From NCBI GenBank assembly GCA_903970185.1, contig CAJCIC010000018.1:43389-107388 (forward strand): a stretch of DNA of 64,000 nt, given 5' to 3'. A program made the position numbers and the translations under genes. The notes below the pieces were generated by a model, which saw nothing but the letters and a program-made list of their open reading frames with translations, was not told where the DNA came from and did no database searches. Below, piece after piece: positions 35,970-45,127 of this stretch; position 1 is the first letter of the stretch, and every line of letters begins with the position of its first letter. Origin of the DNA: Gammaproteobacteria bacterium. GTDB lineage: Bacteria > Pseudomonadota > Gammaproteobacteria > Burkholderiales > Burkholderiaceae_D.

Positions 35970-36317
35970 CTATTTGGTCGTGCCGGTGGTGCTGCCGGTG
36001 CCGCTCGCGCCAGTCGGTGTATGGCCGCCGCCAGATCCTGCGGCTGCAGCCACGCCCAAGGCACCGATAATGCCGATGCCAATCACGAGGTTGCCGGCCG
36101 TGAGCGTTGATGCCTCGATACCGCCGGCCCTGCGTTCGCATTCCCGTTCCTCGATACCGCCGGCCCTGCGTTCGCATTCCCGTTCAAGCGCAGGCGCAGG
36201 TGCAGGTGCGGGCGCAGGTGCCGGCACCGCCGTCGGCGTCGGATTGGTGCTCTGCGCGTTGCTGTCCATGCTCGCTGCGAGCATCAAGCCTGCGCTGGCC
36301 AGCGCTATGAATTTCAT
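35970..36317 (-). CDS. yjbE: YjbE-like small secreted protein
   Basis: The 115-residue protein has a signal peptide (MKFIALASAGLMLAASMDSNA), a Pro-Ala run, two tandem copies of ERECERRAGGIE, a glycine-rich hydrophobic segment and the tail GTGSTTGTTK. E. coli YjbE is a small exported protein ending in a similar Gly/Thr-rich run, and the gene order before yjbF fits. AAGGAGG precedes the ATG. The cysteine-bearing duplicated segment is not part of the family I know. It heads the exopolysaccharide operon on the minus strand. Confidence 0.75.
   Translation of the reverse strand: MKFIALASAGLMLAASMDSNAQSTNPTPTAVPAPAPAPAPAPALERECERRAGGIEERECERRAGGIEASTLTAGNLVIGIGIIGALGVAAAAGSGGGHTPTGASGTGSTTGTTK
36115..36186. 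repeat. 36-bp in-frame tandem duplication inside yjbE
   Basis: Two adjacent 36-base units (36115-36150 and 36151-36186) are identical at 35 positions and encode the 12-residue unit ERECERRAGGIE twice. The near identity points to a recent slippage or duplication event. Confidence 0.9.
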
Positions 36318-36670
36318 GGACGGAACCTCCTTCGATAAGGGGCGGCAAAGCGCCCTCTATCCGATTACAGCACAAAAAGGGCGCGCAATCCAAGAAATGC
36401 GCCACCTTTGCCCGAATTCGTTGGCATCTGCGCAGAAAGCCCCGTGGTACTTGTCCAAACGGGGCACAAGGGCGTCGCCCTTTGCCATCGGATGCGCTCC
36501 GCCTTGGCGTTGGCGGGGATTTCGCAACATGGGACAATGGCGCGGAAAATGCTTGAGGACGCCGCCCGCAACACGGCTCGCGCCAGAACCAGCGCAAGAC
36601 ATGGCGTGAGAAGTAGCGCATTGCGGCCGCCCGCATACGGCGCCATTTGAGTACGAGTCAGGGGGGTTCC
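36318..36670. other. divergent regulatory region between yjbE and a binding-protein gene
   Basis: These 353 bases separate the minus-strand exopolysaccharide operon from the plus-strand binding-protein gene and must hold both promoters. A perfect stem GCCCCGT (36439-36445) / ACGGGGC (36459-36465) with a 13-base loop is visible. Long frames crossing it are arginine-rich shadows. No confident promoter boxes. Confidence 0.4.
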
Positions 36671-38257
36671 ATGTCTTTGTCTTTGATACGCACGACGGCC
36701 ATCGCGGCTTCTCTGATTTTTCTTGCAGCGCCGGCCTTTGCCGATGACAAGGTGTTGCGCTGGGGCTCGGCCGGAGACGTGCAGAGCATCGATCCTGACA
36801 CCATCAACGAGACGCTGACCAATAGCGTGAATAACATGGTCTATGACGCGCTCGTCGATGTCAGTCGCGATTCCAAGATCACGCCCGCGCTTGCCACCTC
36901 GTGGACGCGCGTGAATGACACCACCTGGCGCGTCAAGATCAGAAGCGGGGTGCTGTTTCACGACGGCACGCCGCTGACCGCAGAAGATGTCGTGTTTTCG
37001 GTCGACCGTGCCCAGGACCCGACCTCGGCGATCGGCCAGTTCGGCAAGGCGCTCGGTCACGCCGTCAAGATCGACGATACGACGGTGGAATTTCACCAGG
37101 ACCACCCGGATCCGCTTTTTGTCTGGCACATGAACACGATCATGGTGATGAGCAAGGCCTGGTGCATTGCACACCACGTCGAGCATCCGACCAACTACAA
37201 GGAAAAGCAGGAGAGCTACGCCTCACAGCACGAAAACGGCAGCGGCCCTTTTATCCTCGAGTCGCGCGAGCCAGGCGTCAAGACGGTCTACAACATCAAT
37301 CCGAAGTGGTGGGGACATCCGAGCGGCAACGTCACCAAAGTCATCCTGACCCCGATTTCCAACACCTCAACGCGGCTGGCGGCGCTGATCTCCGGCGACA
37401 TCAATTTCGTCAACGATCCTGCGCCGCAGGACATCGCACGCGTGAGCACCAACAAGGACATCCTGACCACCAAGACCCTCGAGCAGCGCGTGCTCTTCAT
37501 CGGCATGGACCAAAACCGCGACCAGCTCCTGTATTCCAACGTCAAGGGCAAGAATCCTTTTAAGGACGTGCGCGTGCGCGAAGCGCTGTATCGCGCCATC
37601 GACGCCGACCTGATTGCCAAGAAGATCATGGGTGGCGAAGCGCAGCCCACCGGGTGCATGACGATGGGTCAGTCCGACTGCCTCGATCCCGCGCTTCATG
37701 CGCATCCGCCGCCTGACGTCGCCAAGGCCAAGGAGCTGCTTGCCGCTGCCGGCTATCCGGACGGATTCGAGGTCAAGCTCAATTGCCCGAACAATCGCTA
37801 TGTCGCCGATGCCGAGATGTGTCAGGCGCTTGTGGGCATGTTTGCCCGCATCGGCGTCAAGGTCGATCTCGAGGCCGAGCCCAAGACGCTTTTCTTTCCC
37901 AAGGTCTATAGCCAGAACGCGAGCATGTTCATGTATGGCTGGGGTGGCAGTACCCCGGATGCGGCGATCCTGCTCGATCCGCTCGCACATTCCTACGATC
38001 CGGCGTCATCGCTTGGCCTTAACAACGACGGACGTTTCTCCGACAAGGAGCTCGACCGGTTGATCGAAACCGCCAACCGCACCATGGACGAGAACGTGCG
38101 TCGCGTCTTCATCATCCAGGCGCTTGACCGAATGGCAAGCCAATACTATTACCTGCCGCTATTGCGGCCCGAGATCAACTGGCTGTCGGCGAAAAACGTC
38201 AAGCCCGTGATCACCCCGGGAAATCTCGTCAATCCTCAGTGGTTCACGATCAACTGA
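36671..38257 (+). CDS. periplasmic dipeptide-type ABC substrate-binding protein (SBP_bac_5)
   Basis: The 528-residue protein has a signal peptide (cleaved after PAFA) followed by DKVLRWGSAGDVQSIDPDTINETL and the family 5 pattern WRVKIRSGVLFHDGTPLTAEDVVFSVDRAQDP, then NPKWWG and FKDVRVREALYRAID. AGGGGGG lies just before the ATG at 36671. It belongs to the DppA-like class that binds peptides, glutathione-type thiols or nickel complexes. Like the gene at 608 it has no transporter subunits beside it. Confidence 0.94.
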   Translation: MSLSLIRTTAIAASLIFLAAPAFADDKVLRWGSAGDVQSIDPDTINETLTNSVNNMVYDALVDVSRDSKITPALATSWTRVNDTTWRVKIRSGVLFHDGTPLTAEDVVFSVDRAQDPTSAIGQFGKALGHAVKIDDTTVEFHQDHPDPLFVWHMNTIMVMSKAWCIAHHVEHPTNYKEKQESYASQHENGSGPFILESREPGVKTVYNINPKWWGHPSGNVTKVILTPISNTSTRLAALISGDINFVNDPAPQDIARVSTNKDILTTKTLEQRVLFIGMDQNRDQLLYSNVKGKNPFKDVRVREALYRAIDADLIAKKIMGGEAQPTGCMTMGQSDCLDPALHAHPPPDVAKAKELLAAAGYPDGFEVKLNCPNNRYVADAEMCQALVGMFARIGVKVDLEAEPKTLFFPKVYSQNASMFMYGWGGSTPDAAILLDPLAHSYDPASSLGLNNDGRFSDKELDRLIETANRTMDENVRRVFIIQALDRMASQYYYLPLLRPEINWLSAKNVKPVITPGNLVNPQWFTIN

Positions 38258-38276
38258 GAAAAAGTCCCAAGCGGGC

Positions 38277-39293
38277 TTAAGCGAGCTGAAAGGTCAGCTC
38301 GCCCAGATCCCCGACCGAGCAGGCGATCTTGTCGCCCGCCTTGAGCCAGACCTGCTTGTCCGGCGGCATGCCGACGATGACGCCAGGAGGCGTTCCGGTG
38401 AAGATAATGTCGCCAGGATCAAGCGGAAAGTTTTGCGAGATATACGACACCAGGTAGTCGACATTGAAGATCAGCTGCGAGGTGTTGGAATGCTGGCGTG
38501 TCTCGCCGTTGACGCGGCATTCGATGGCAAGCGCATTCGGGTCGGGCACCAGATCGGCGCTGACGAAGTAGGGTCCGATCGGCGCGAACTGGTCAAGGGT
38601 CTTGCCAATCATCCACTGGTGTCCGTCAAGTTCAAGCTGAAGGTCGCGTGCGCTAAAGTCGTTTGAGGTGCAGTAGCCCGCGATGTAGTTCCTCGCATCG
38701 GCCTCCTTGACCTGGCTCGCGTGCTTGCCGATGACAACCAGGAGTTCGACCTCGTAGTCGAACTTTTTCGATACGTTGGTGGGCAGATCGATCGTGACGC
38801 GATGGGGCGCAAGGGCATTGTTGTACTTGTTAAAGAGGATCGGCACGGAGGGCACCTTTTCTCCGGCTTCCTTGGCGTGCTCGCGGTAGTTAAGGCCGAT
38901 GCAGACGATTTTGCCGGGACGGTGAAAGAGCTTGCCATAGGTCACGTCCGATTCGGCAAGCACGACGCCCTTGGGCGAGGCCGCGGCTTTGGCGGCGAGA
39001 TTCGAAAGCGTGGCTGCGCCGCCTTTTTGCAGCAGGTCGTCCAAGGTTTGCGGCGCGTTCATGCGAAATTTGCGATTGGCTGCGGCGACGTCGATGACGC
39101 CGTCGGGCGTTTTCACGCCAAGCGTGTCGATGCCGTTGCGATTGATCGAGAGCAGGGTCAAGCCGCGCGGCAGATCGCCACGGCCATCGGCGGCTGCAGG
39201 TGCCAGAGGTGCTGCGCTCGCACTTGCGCCAGCGATGGCCAGTGCACCGGCTGAGCCGGCGCTTTTCAGAAAATTGCGGCGATTGGTTGGCAT
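38277..39293 (-). CDS. Tat-exported fumarylacetoacetate hydrolase-family protein
   Basis: From the ATG at 39293 (GGAGG six bases upstream) the product is 338 residues. It opens with a twin-arginine leader (RRNFLKSAGSAGALAIAGASASAA), followed by a full FAH domain: IVCIGLNYREHAKEAGEKVP, NDFSARDLQ and GDIIFTGTPPGVIVG, with the acidic metal ligands in VELLVVIGK. FAH-family enzymes hydrolyse C-C bonds or decarboxylate/isomerise small keto acids and are usually cytosolic, so export is unusual. Substrate unknown. It is convergent with the binding-protein gene, 19 bases away. Confidence 0.92.
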   Translation of the reverse strand: MPTNRRNFLKSAGSAGALAIAGASASAAPLAPAAADGRGDLPRGLTLLSINRNGIDTLGVKTPDGVIDVAAANRKFRMNAPQTLDDLLQKGGAATLSNLAAKAAASPKGVVLAESDVTYGKLFHRPGKIVCIGLNYREHAKEAGEKVPSVPILFNKYNNALAPHRVTIDLPTNVSKKFDYEVELLVVIGKHASQVKEADARNYIAGYCTSNDFSARDLQLELDGHQWMIGKTLDQFAPIGPYFVSADLVPDPNALAIECRVNGETRQHSNTSQLIFNVDYLVSYISQNFPLDPGDIIFTGTPPGVIVGMPPDKQVWLKAGDKIACSVGDLGELTFQLA

Positions 39294-39428
39294 GTCGTCC
39301 TCCGAAAGTTGTGTGTAGCGGCCCGTGCGTTGCGGTCCATGGCGTGAGCATAATGGATCTGCATGCCTTTTGTTGCAGCACGCCGGAGATTGCAGGCGCG
39401 CTCCTGCCTCTCGCGCTAGCATAGGCGC

Positions 39429-40427
39429 ATGACGCAAGACACCATGCGCGCGGCGTACTACGACCAGACGGGCATTGCCCGTGACGTGCTGCGCGTGGGA
39501 GAAATCGATCGGCCCCAGGTCAACGATGGCGACGTGTTAGTGCGCGTACATGCCTCGGGCGTCAATCCGTCAGACGTCAAGAGCCGTCGTGGCGCGGGCC
39601 GTGCGCCCGGGTTTGCGCGCGTCATTCCACATAGCGACGGCGCAGGCGTGATCGAGGCGGTCGGCCGCGGCGTTTCCGCCTCGCGCGTGGGCGAGCGCGT
39701 GTGGCTGTTTAACGCCCAGTGGCGCCGGGCATATGGCACCTGCGCCGAGTTCGTGGCCTTGCCTTCTGAACTTGCCGTGGCGTTGCCCTCGAATGTCGAT
39801 TTCGCCACGGCCGCCTGCTTTGGCGTGCCGCTTTTGACCGCCTGGCAGGCGGTCCATATCGATGGACCGATTGCCGGCCAGAGTGTCCTGGTGCAAGGCG
39901 GTGCGGGTGCGGTTGGCCACTACGCGGTGCAGCTTGCGCGACTGGCCGGTGCGCACGTGGCCGCCACCGTGAGTTCACCTGCCAAGGCCGTCCATGCGCG
40001 CGCAGGCGGCGCTGAACTGGCGATCAATTATCGCGAGGAAGATCTGACCGGCCTTATCGATGGCTTCACCCAGGGCCGTGGGCTTGATCGCATCATCGAG
40101 GTCAATCTGGTTGAAAATGCCGCGCGATACGTCGATCTGCTCAAGCCCGATGGCCGTGTCGTCGTCTACGGCTCGGATCGCTGGGATGCCGATCTGCCGC
40201 TTGGAAGCTTTCTGGTGCATGGCATCGATCTGGCCTTTTTCATCGTCTACAACCTGGCACCGGCAAGGCGCGCCAAGGCCATCGCCGAGTTGACCGGCCT
40301 GCTTGAGAACAACGGCTTGTCCCATACGGTGGCGCGCCGCTATCGCCTTGAGGACATCGTGGCCGCGCACGAGGCCGTCGAATCCGGCGACGTGATTGGC
40401 AACGTCGTGATCGATATCGTGCAATAA
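39429..40427 (+). CDS. NADPH:quinone oxidoreductase-like zinc-independent alcohol dehydrogenase
   Basis: The 332-residue protein is a medium-chain dehydrogenase/reductase of the quinone oxidoreductase class. It has VHASGVNPSDVKSRRGAG near the N-terminus, the nucleotide-binding VLVQGGAGAVGHYAVQLARLAGAHV at about 155-180, and no structural or catalytic zinc cysteines. It likely reduces quinones or enones with NADPH. A good terminator follows at 40491-40518. It occupies the place upstream of rplC where tuf and rpsJ usually lie. Confidence 0.93.
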   Translation: MTQDTMRAAYYDQTGIARDVLRVGEIDRPQVNDGDVLVRVHASGVNPSDVKSRRGAGRAPGFARVIPHSDGAGVIEAVGRGVSASRVGERVWLFNAQWRRAYGTCAEFVALPSELAVALPSNVDFATAACFGVPLLTAWQAVHIDGPIAGQSVLVQGGAGAVGHYAVQLARLAGAHVAATVSSPAKAVHARAGGAELAINYREEDLTGLIDGFTQGRGLDRIIEVNLVENAARYVDLLKPDGRVVVYGSDRWDADLPLGSFLVHGIDLAFFIVYNLAPARRAKAIAELTGLLENNGLSHTVARRYRLEDIVAAHEAVESGDVIGNVVIDIVQ

Positions 40428-40490
40428 GTAAGCACTAACTTTGATGAGCGCAGTCGCCATCTGCGCGTGCCGTCGCTGTTGCCGATCGGC

Positions 40491-40518
40491 AAAAGCCTTT
40501 GACAGCAAAGGCCTTTTT
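40491..40518. terminator. rho-independent terminator, possibly bidirectional
   Basis: AAAA, then GCCTTTG (40495-40501), loop ACAG, CAAAGGC (40506-40512), then CTTTTT. The stem is perfect and flanked by A and T runs, so it can end transcription from the oxidoreductase gene. Confidence 0.85.
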
Positions 40519-40528
40519 CAGCTACATT
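40499..40528 (+). promoter_or_regulatory. candidate promoter of the rplC-rpsQ operon
   Basis: TTGACA (40499-40504) is followed after 18 bases by TACATT (40523-40528). The -35 box lies in the loop and stem of the preceding terminator. Transcription would start near 40535 and give a leader of about 160 bases. Confidence 0.55.
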
Positions 40529-40627
40529 AGCGGGCTGTCCGAATTCCGATTGGGGTTTATTCGCTTCGGTCCCGGAAGACAGGCATCAGAGTTCGTAGTC
40601 AGAGTTTCGCAGTTAAAGTTTATCAAC

Positions 40628-40684
40628 GGCCCGGTTGCAAACGAGCGCACCGGGCCCTATCAGCCCCGACCAATCGCAGTCGGG
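40628..40684 (+). promoter_or_regulatory. structured mRNA leader of the rplC operon
   Basis: Two stems precede the rplC ribosome binding site (GGAG, 40688-40691): GGCCCGGT/ACCGGGCC (40628-40635/40649-40656) and CCCGAC/GTCGGG (40665-40670/40679-40684). In enterobacteria L4 controls the S10 operon through a leader; a similar feedback site is possible here but the structures are not homologous by eye. Confidence 0.5.
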
Positions 40685-40697
40685 AACGGAGCAGAAA

Positions 40698-41357
40698 ATG
40701 AGTCTAGGCCTTGTTGGTCGCAAGGTTGGGATGACGCGCATTTTTACGGACGACGGTGATTCGATTCCCGTTACCGTACTTGACGTGTCGAACAACCGCG
40801 TGACGCAAATCAAGACGCCTGAAACCGATGGATACAGCTCGGTTCAGGTCACGTTTGGCACCCGCCGCGCTTCGCGCGTGACCAAGGCGGTTGCCGGCCA
40901 CCTCGCCAAGGCGGGAGTCGAGGCCGGTACCGTGCTGAAAGAATTTCGCATCGACGCAACCCAGGCCGGCGAATTCAAGACCGGCGCCGTGGTTGCAGTC
41001 GAATCGCTCTTTGCGGCGGGCCAAAAGGTCGATGTCCAGGGCGTGTCGATCGGCAAGGGCTACGCCGGCGTCATCAAGCGTCACCACTTCAAGTCGAACC
41101 GCGCCTCCCACGGCAATTCGCGCTCGCACAACGTGCCAGGCTCAATTGGCATGGCGCAGGATCCGGGTCGCGTGTTTCCGGGCAAGCGCATGACGGGCCA
41201 TCTGGGCGACGTCACGCGCACCGCACAAAATCTGGTGGTCGCGCGCGTTGACGCTGAACGCGGCCTTCTGCTCGTCAAGGGTGCAGTGCCCGGCGCCAAG
41301 AATGGCAACGTCGTCGTCTTGCCCGCCATCAAGACTCCCGCAAAGAAGGGAGCCTAG
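40698..41357 (+). CDS. rplC: 50S ribosomal protein L3
   Basis: The 219-residue protein begins [16 protein letters not shown] and contains the L3 loop [21 protein letters not shown], which reaches the peptidyl-transferase centre; the Gln methylated by PrmB in E. coli sits in the downstream [19 protein letters not shown] lies six bases before the ATG at 40698. It is the first gene of this ribosomal operon; rpsJ, normally directly upstream, is absent here. rplD follows after two bases. Confidence 0.97.
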   Translation: MSLGLVGRKVGMTRIFTDDGDSIPVTVLDVSNNRVTQIKTPETDGYSSVQVTFGTRRASRVTKAVAGHLAKAGVEAGTVLKEFRIDATQAGEFKTGAVVAVESLFAAGQKVDVQGVSIGKGYAGVIKRHHFKSNRASHGNSRSHNVPGSIGMAQDPGRVFPGKRMTGHLGDVTRTAQNLVVARVDAERGLLLVKGAVPGAKNGNVVVLPAIKTPAKKGA

Positions 41358-41359
41358 CC

Positions 41360-41983
41360 ATGGAAATCAAGCTTCTGAACGACAAGGGCAGCGCGCAGGC
41401 CCACGTCGACGCTCCTGATACGGTGTTTGGCCGCGATTACAACGAGGCTTTGATCCATCAGGTCGTGACCGCCTACCAGGCCAACGCGCGCAGCGGCAAT
41501 CGCGCGCAAAAAGGCCGCAGCGATATCGCCAAGAGCACGAAAAAGCCGTGGCGCCAAAAAGGCACCGGCCGCGCTCGCGCCGGAATGGCGTCGTCACCGC
41601 TTTGGCGCGGTGGCGGCAAGATTTTCCCGAATTCGCCTGACGAGAATTTCACGCACAAGGTCAACAAGAAGATGTATCGCGCAGGTGTCTGCTCGATCCT
41701 GTCGCAGCTGGTCCGTGAAGGGCGTCTTTCGGTCGTCGAGAATTTCGCGGTCGATGCGCCCAAGACCAAGCTTCTGGCCGACAAGCTCAAGGGCTTTGGC
41801 CTTGGCAGCTCGGTGCTCGTGATTACCGATGCCCTTGACGAGAACATGCTGTTGGCCTCGCGCAACCTGCAAGGCGTGATGGTGGTCGAGCCGCGTCATG
41901 CCGACCCGGTGTCGCTCGTGCAGTACCAAAACGTGATCCTGACCAAGTCGGCGATCGCCAAGATCGAGGAGATGCTGGCATGA
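41360..41983 (+). CDS. rplD: 50S ribosomal protein L4
   Basis: This 207-residue L4 has the extended loop that lines the exit tunnel ([29 protein letters not shown], about residues 57-87) and the C-terminal globular part ending [12 protein letters not shown]4 also regulates its own operon in enterobacteria. The stop overlaps the rplW start (ATGA), so the two are translationally coupled. Confidence 0.97.
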   Translation: MEIKLLNDKGSAQAHVDAPDTVFGRDYNEALIHQVVTAYQANARSGNRAQKGRSDIAKSTKKPWRQKGTGRARAGMASSPLWRGGGKIFPNSPDENFTHKVNKKMYRAGVCSILSQLVREGRLSVVENFAVDAPKTKLLADKLKGFGLGSSVLVITDALDENMLLASRNLQGVMVVEPRHADPVSLVQYQNVILTKSAIAKIEEMLA

Positions 41984-42297
41984 ACGTCACCAAGCAACCC
42001 AGCACCGAGCGCCTCTACCAGGTCCTGCTCGCCCCGGTCATTTCCGAGAAGGCGACCTTCATTGCCGACAAGCATGAGCAGGTGGTCTTCAGGGTTGCGC
42101 CAAGCGCGACCAAGCCGGAAGTCAAGGCGGCGGTGGAATTGCTCTTCAAGGTCGACGTCGAGTCGGTACAAATGCTCGTGACCAAGGGCAAGATCAAGCG
42201 CCACGGCAAGAGCATGGGCCGCCGCAATAGCGTCAAGAAGGCCTTCGTCAGCTTGCGCCCCGGCCAGGAAATCAACTTCGAAGCGGAGGCCAAGTAA
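41980..42297 (+). CDS. rplW: 50S ribosomal protein L23
   Basis: The 105-residue L23 shows [45 protein letters not shown] and [11 protein letters not shown]23 sits at the tunnel exit and docks trigger factor and SRP. It overlaps rplD by four bases and precedes rplB by two bases. Confidence 0.97.
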   Translation: MNVTKQPSTERLYQVLLAPVISEKATFIADKHEQVVFRVAPSATKPEVKAAVELLFKVDVESVQMLVTKGKIKRHGKSMGRRNSVKKAFVSLRPGQEINFEAEAK

Positions 42298-42299
42298 TC

Positions 42300-43127
42300 A
42301 TGGCACTCGTCAAAGTCAAACCGACATCCCCAGGACGGCGCGCCGTCGTCAAGGTGGTCAATCCGAATCTCTACAAGGGCCGACCCATCGACGCCCTGAC
42401 CGAGAAAAAGTCGAAGACCGCCGGCCGCAACAACAACGGCCACATCACGACGCGCCACATCGGCGGTGGCCACAAGCAGCAATATCGCGTGATCGATTTC
42501 AAGCGCACCAAGGACGGCATACCGGCCAAGGTCGAACGCCTTGAATACGATCCCAACCGCACGGCCAACATCGCCTTATTGTGCTACACCGATGGCGAGC
42601 GTCGCTACATCATTGCGCCCAAGGGTGTAACCGTGGGCACGACGCTGCTGTCAGGCTCGGAAGCGCCGATCAAGCCAGGCAATGCCTTGCCGATTCGCAA
42701 CATTCCGGTGGGCACAACCTTGCATTGCATCGAGATGCTGCCAGGCAAGGGTGCGCAGATGGCGCGCTCGGCAGGAACTTCTGCGATGCTGCTGGCGCGC
42801 GAAGGCACGTACGCCCAGGTGCGCCTGCGTTCGGGTGAAATTCGCAAGGTCCATATCGAGTGCCGCGCGACCATCGGTGAAGTCGGCAACGAGGAACACA
42901 GCTTGAGGCAGATCGGCAAGGCCGGCGCCATGCGCTGGCGCGGTATCCGTCCGACGGTTCGTGGCGTGGCCATGAATCCGGTTGACCATCCGCACGGCGG
43001 CGGTGAAGGCAAGACCGCGGCAGGCCGCGATCCGGTCAGTCCGTGGGGCACCAAGACCAAGGGCTACCGTACCCGTCGCAACAAGCGTACGACCGGCATG
43101 ATCGTGCAGCGCCGGTACCAGAAATAG
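42300..43127 (+). CDS. rplB: 50S ribosomal protein L2
   Basis: The 275-residue L2 contains [22 protein letters not shown] and the C-terminal motif [14 protein letters not shown] at 225-238, whose His230 matches the residue linked to peptidyl-transferase assembly. Length is normal. It is followed after nine bases by rpsS. Confidence 0.98.
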   Translation: MALVKVKPTSPGRRAVVKVVNPNLYKGRPIDALTEKKSKTAGRNNNGHITTRHIGGGHKQQYRVIDFKRTKDGIPAKVERLEYDPNRTANIALLCYTDGERRYIIAPKGVTVGTTLLSGSEAPIKPGNALPIRNIPVGTTLHCIEMLPGKGAQMARSAGTSAMLLAREGTYAQVRLRSGEIRKVHIECRATIGEVGNEEHSLRQIGKAGAMRWRGIRPTVRGVAMNPVDHPHGGGEGKTAAGRDPVSPWGTKTKGYRTRRNKRTTGMIVQRRYQK

Positions 43128-43136
43128 AGGGTTCAC

Positions 43137-43412
43137 ATGACACGTTCAATTAAAAAGGGCCCGTTCGTCGACGCCCATCTGGTGAAGAAGGTCGATACCA
43201 TCAAGACGACTGGCGACAAGCGCCCGATCAAGACCTGGTCGCGTCGCTCGACGGTGATGCCCGACTTCGTCGGCCTGACCATCGCGGTGCATAACGGCAG
43301 GCAGCACGTGCCCGTGTACATCTCGGAAAACATGGTTGGCCACAAGCTCGGCGAATTCGCACTGACCCGCACGTTCAAGGGTCACGCGGCCGACAAGAAG
43401 GCCAAGAAATAA
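43137..43412 (+). CDS. rpsS: 30S ribosomal protein S19
   Basis: S19 of 91 residues with [18 protein letters not shown] at the start, [29 protein letters not shown] in the core and [13 protein letters not shown] near the end. It binds the 30S head next to S13. Standard place between rplB and rplV. Confidence 0.98.
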   Translation: MTRSIKKGPFVDAHLVKKVDTIKTTGDKRPIKTWSRRSTVMPDFVGLTIAVHNGRQHVPVYISENMVGHKLGEFALTRTFKGHAADKKAKK

Positions 43413-43422
43413 GGACATGGCA

Positions 43423-43752
43423 ATGCAAACCTCAGCCAAACTGCGTGGTGTGCGCCTGTCGGCCCAAAAGGGCCGCCTGGTCGCCGACCTGATCCGCGGC
43501 AAGAAGGTCGACGCCGCGCTGAACATTCTCACTTTCTCGCCGAAAAAGGGCGCCGTCATCATCAAGAAGGTGCTCGAGTCGGCGATCGCCAACGCCGAGC
43601 ATAACGATGGCGCCGATATCGACGAGTTGCGTGTCGCCACCATCACGGTGGACAAGGCCGCCTCGCTGAAGCGTTTCACCGCGCGAGCCAAGGGCCGCGG
43701 CAACCAGATTGAAAAGCAGACCTGTCACATCGCCGTGACGGTCAGCGACTAA
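43423..43752 (+). CDS. rplV: 50S ribosomal protein L22
   Basis: The product is 109 residues starting [27 protein letters not shown]. The ATG at 43423 is chosen because AGGA then lies seven bases upstream and the length equals that of betaproteobacterial L22; an ATG at 43417 is too close to that site. The tunnel loop is about residues 80-98 ([19 protein letters not shown]), with the usual Arg-rich tip; macrolide resistance maps there in other bacteria. Confidence 0.95.
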   Translation: MQTSAKLRGVRLSAQKGRLVADLIRGKKVDAALNILTFSPKKGAVIIKKVLESAIANAEHNDGADIDELRVATITVDKAASLKRFTARAKGRGNQIEKQTCHIAVTVSD

Positions 43753-43761
43753 GGAGTCACG

Positions 43762-44694
43762 ATGGGCCAAAAAATTCATCCGACCGGGTTCCGTCTTGCG
43801 GTCACTCGCAACTGGTCGTCCAAGTGGTATGCCGGCAACAATAACTTTGCCACCATGCTCAACGAGGACCTCAAGGTGCGCGAGTTCCTGAAGAAGCGCC
43901 TGAAGAACGCCTCGGTCGGCAAGGTCGTCATCGAGCGACCCGCGAAGAATGCGCGCATCACGATTTTCAGCTCGCGTCCGGGTGTCGTCATTGGCAAGAA
44001 GGGCGAAGACATCGAGTCGCTCAAGGTCGAACTGCAAAAGCTGATGGGCGTGCCCGTGCACGTCAACATCGAGGAAATCAGAAAGCCTGAAATCGACGCG
44101 CAGCTGATCACCGATTCGATCGCCCAGCAGCTCGAAAAGCGCATCATGTTTCGCCGTGCGATGAAGCGCGCCATGCAAAACGCCATGCGCTTGGGCGCCC
44201 AGGGCGTGAAAATCATGTCGTCGGGTCGCCTAAACGGCATCGAAATTGCCCGCACCGAGTGGTACCGCGAAGGCCGCGTGCCGCTGCATACGCTGCGCGC
44301 CGACATCGATTACGGCTTCTCCGAGGCGGTCACGACCTACGGCATCATCGGTATCAAGTGCTGGGTCTACAAGGGTGACCGTCTGGCCGCCAACGAAGCC
44401 CCGGCCGTGCCCGTCCCCGAAGTCGAAAAGGAAGAACGTCGTCCCGCCCGCAAGGCCCCGGCCGGCACGCGCGGCGCGCGTCCTGCAAGGCGCGCCGAAG
44501 GCGATGCGGGCCAGGCCGTGGTCGCTGCCCCTCCAGTCGAGGCACCGAAGCCCCCCGTGGTCAAGCGCGTTCGCAAGGCGGCTGCGCCGGCCGGCGATAA
44601 GGCGGCTGTTGCCGCGGACAAGCCCCAGGCGGCAAAGACCGACAAGGCGCCCGCCAAGACCGACAAGGCGACTGAACCCAAGGCAGGAGAATAA
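43762..44694 (+). CDS. rpsC: 30S ribosomal protein S3 with long C-terminal extension
   Basis: Residues 1-208 are a standard S3: [21 protein letters not shown], the KH-domain loop [11 protein letters not shown] (74-84) and [13 protein letters not shown]. Residues 209-310 form a low-complexity tail rich in Ala, Pro, Lys and Arg, which is expected to be unstructured and positively charged. E. coli S3 is about 233 residues. Tails of varied length occur in Burkholderiales, but roughly 100 residues is at the long end. rplP follows after two bases. Confidence 0.97.
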   Translation: MGQKIHPTGFRLAVTRNWSSKWYAGNNNFATMLNEDLKVREFLKKRLKNASVGKVVIERPAKNARITIFSSRPGVVIGKKGEDIESLKVELQKLMGVPVHVNIEEIRKPEIDAQLITDSIAQQLEKRIMFRRAMKRAMQNAMRLGAQGVKIMSSGRLNGIEIARTEWYREGRVPLHTLRADIDYGFSEAVTTYGIIGIKCWVYKGDRLAANEAPAVPVPEVEKEERRPARKAPAGTRGARPARRAEGDAGQAVVAAPPVEAPKPPVVKRVRKAAAPAGDKAAVAADKPQAAKTDKAPAKTDKATEPKAGE

Positions 44695-44696
44695 AA

Positions 44697-45113
44697 ATGC
44701 TGCAACCTGCACGCAGAAAATACCGCAAGGAACAAAAGGGCCGCAACAAGGGCATTGCCACGCGCGGTACCAACGTGTCGTTTGGCGAGTTCGGCTTGAA
44801 GGCCGTGGGTCGGGGTCGGCTCACCGCACGCCAGATCGAAGCCGCACGCCGTGCCATGACGCGCCACATCAAGCGTGGCGGCCGCATCTGGATCCGCATT
44901 TTTCCGGACAAGCCGATCTCGCAAAAGCCGGCCGAAGTCCGGATGGGTAACGGCAAGGGCAATCCGGAGTATTACGTCGCCGAGATTCAGCCCGGCAAGG
45001 TGCTCTACGAGATGGACGGTGTTGACGAGACACTGGCGCGCGAGGCGTTTCGCCTGGCTGCGGCCAAGCTGCCGATTTTGACCACCTTCGTCGTGCGTCA
45101 GGTTGGCGCCTGA
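44697..45113 (+). CDS. rplP: 50S ribosomal protein L16
   Basis: L16 of 138 residues: [24 protein letters not shown] at the N-terminus, [24 protein letters not shown] in the core and [27 protein letters not shown]. It contacts the A-site tRNA region of the large subunit. Length and order are standard. Confidence 0.98.
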   Translation: MLQPARRKYRKEQKGRNKGIATRGTNVSFGEFGLKAVGRGRLTARQIEAARRAMTRHIKRGGRIWIRIFPDKPISQKPAEVRMGNGKGNPEYYVAEIQPGKVLYEMDGVDETLAREAFRLAAAKLPILTTFVVRQVGA

Positions 45114-45127
45114 AAGGAACCATGATC

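Noticed and set aside
36365..37186. 273-codon minus-strand frame opposite the start of the binding-protein gene
   Set aside because: It overlaps a certain gene with signal peptide and good ribosome binding site; composition is that of an antisense shadow.
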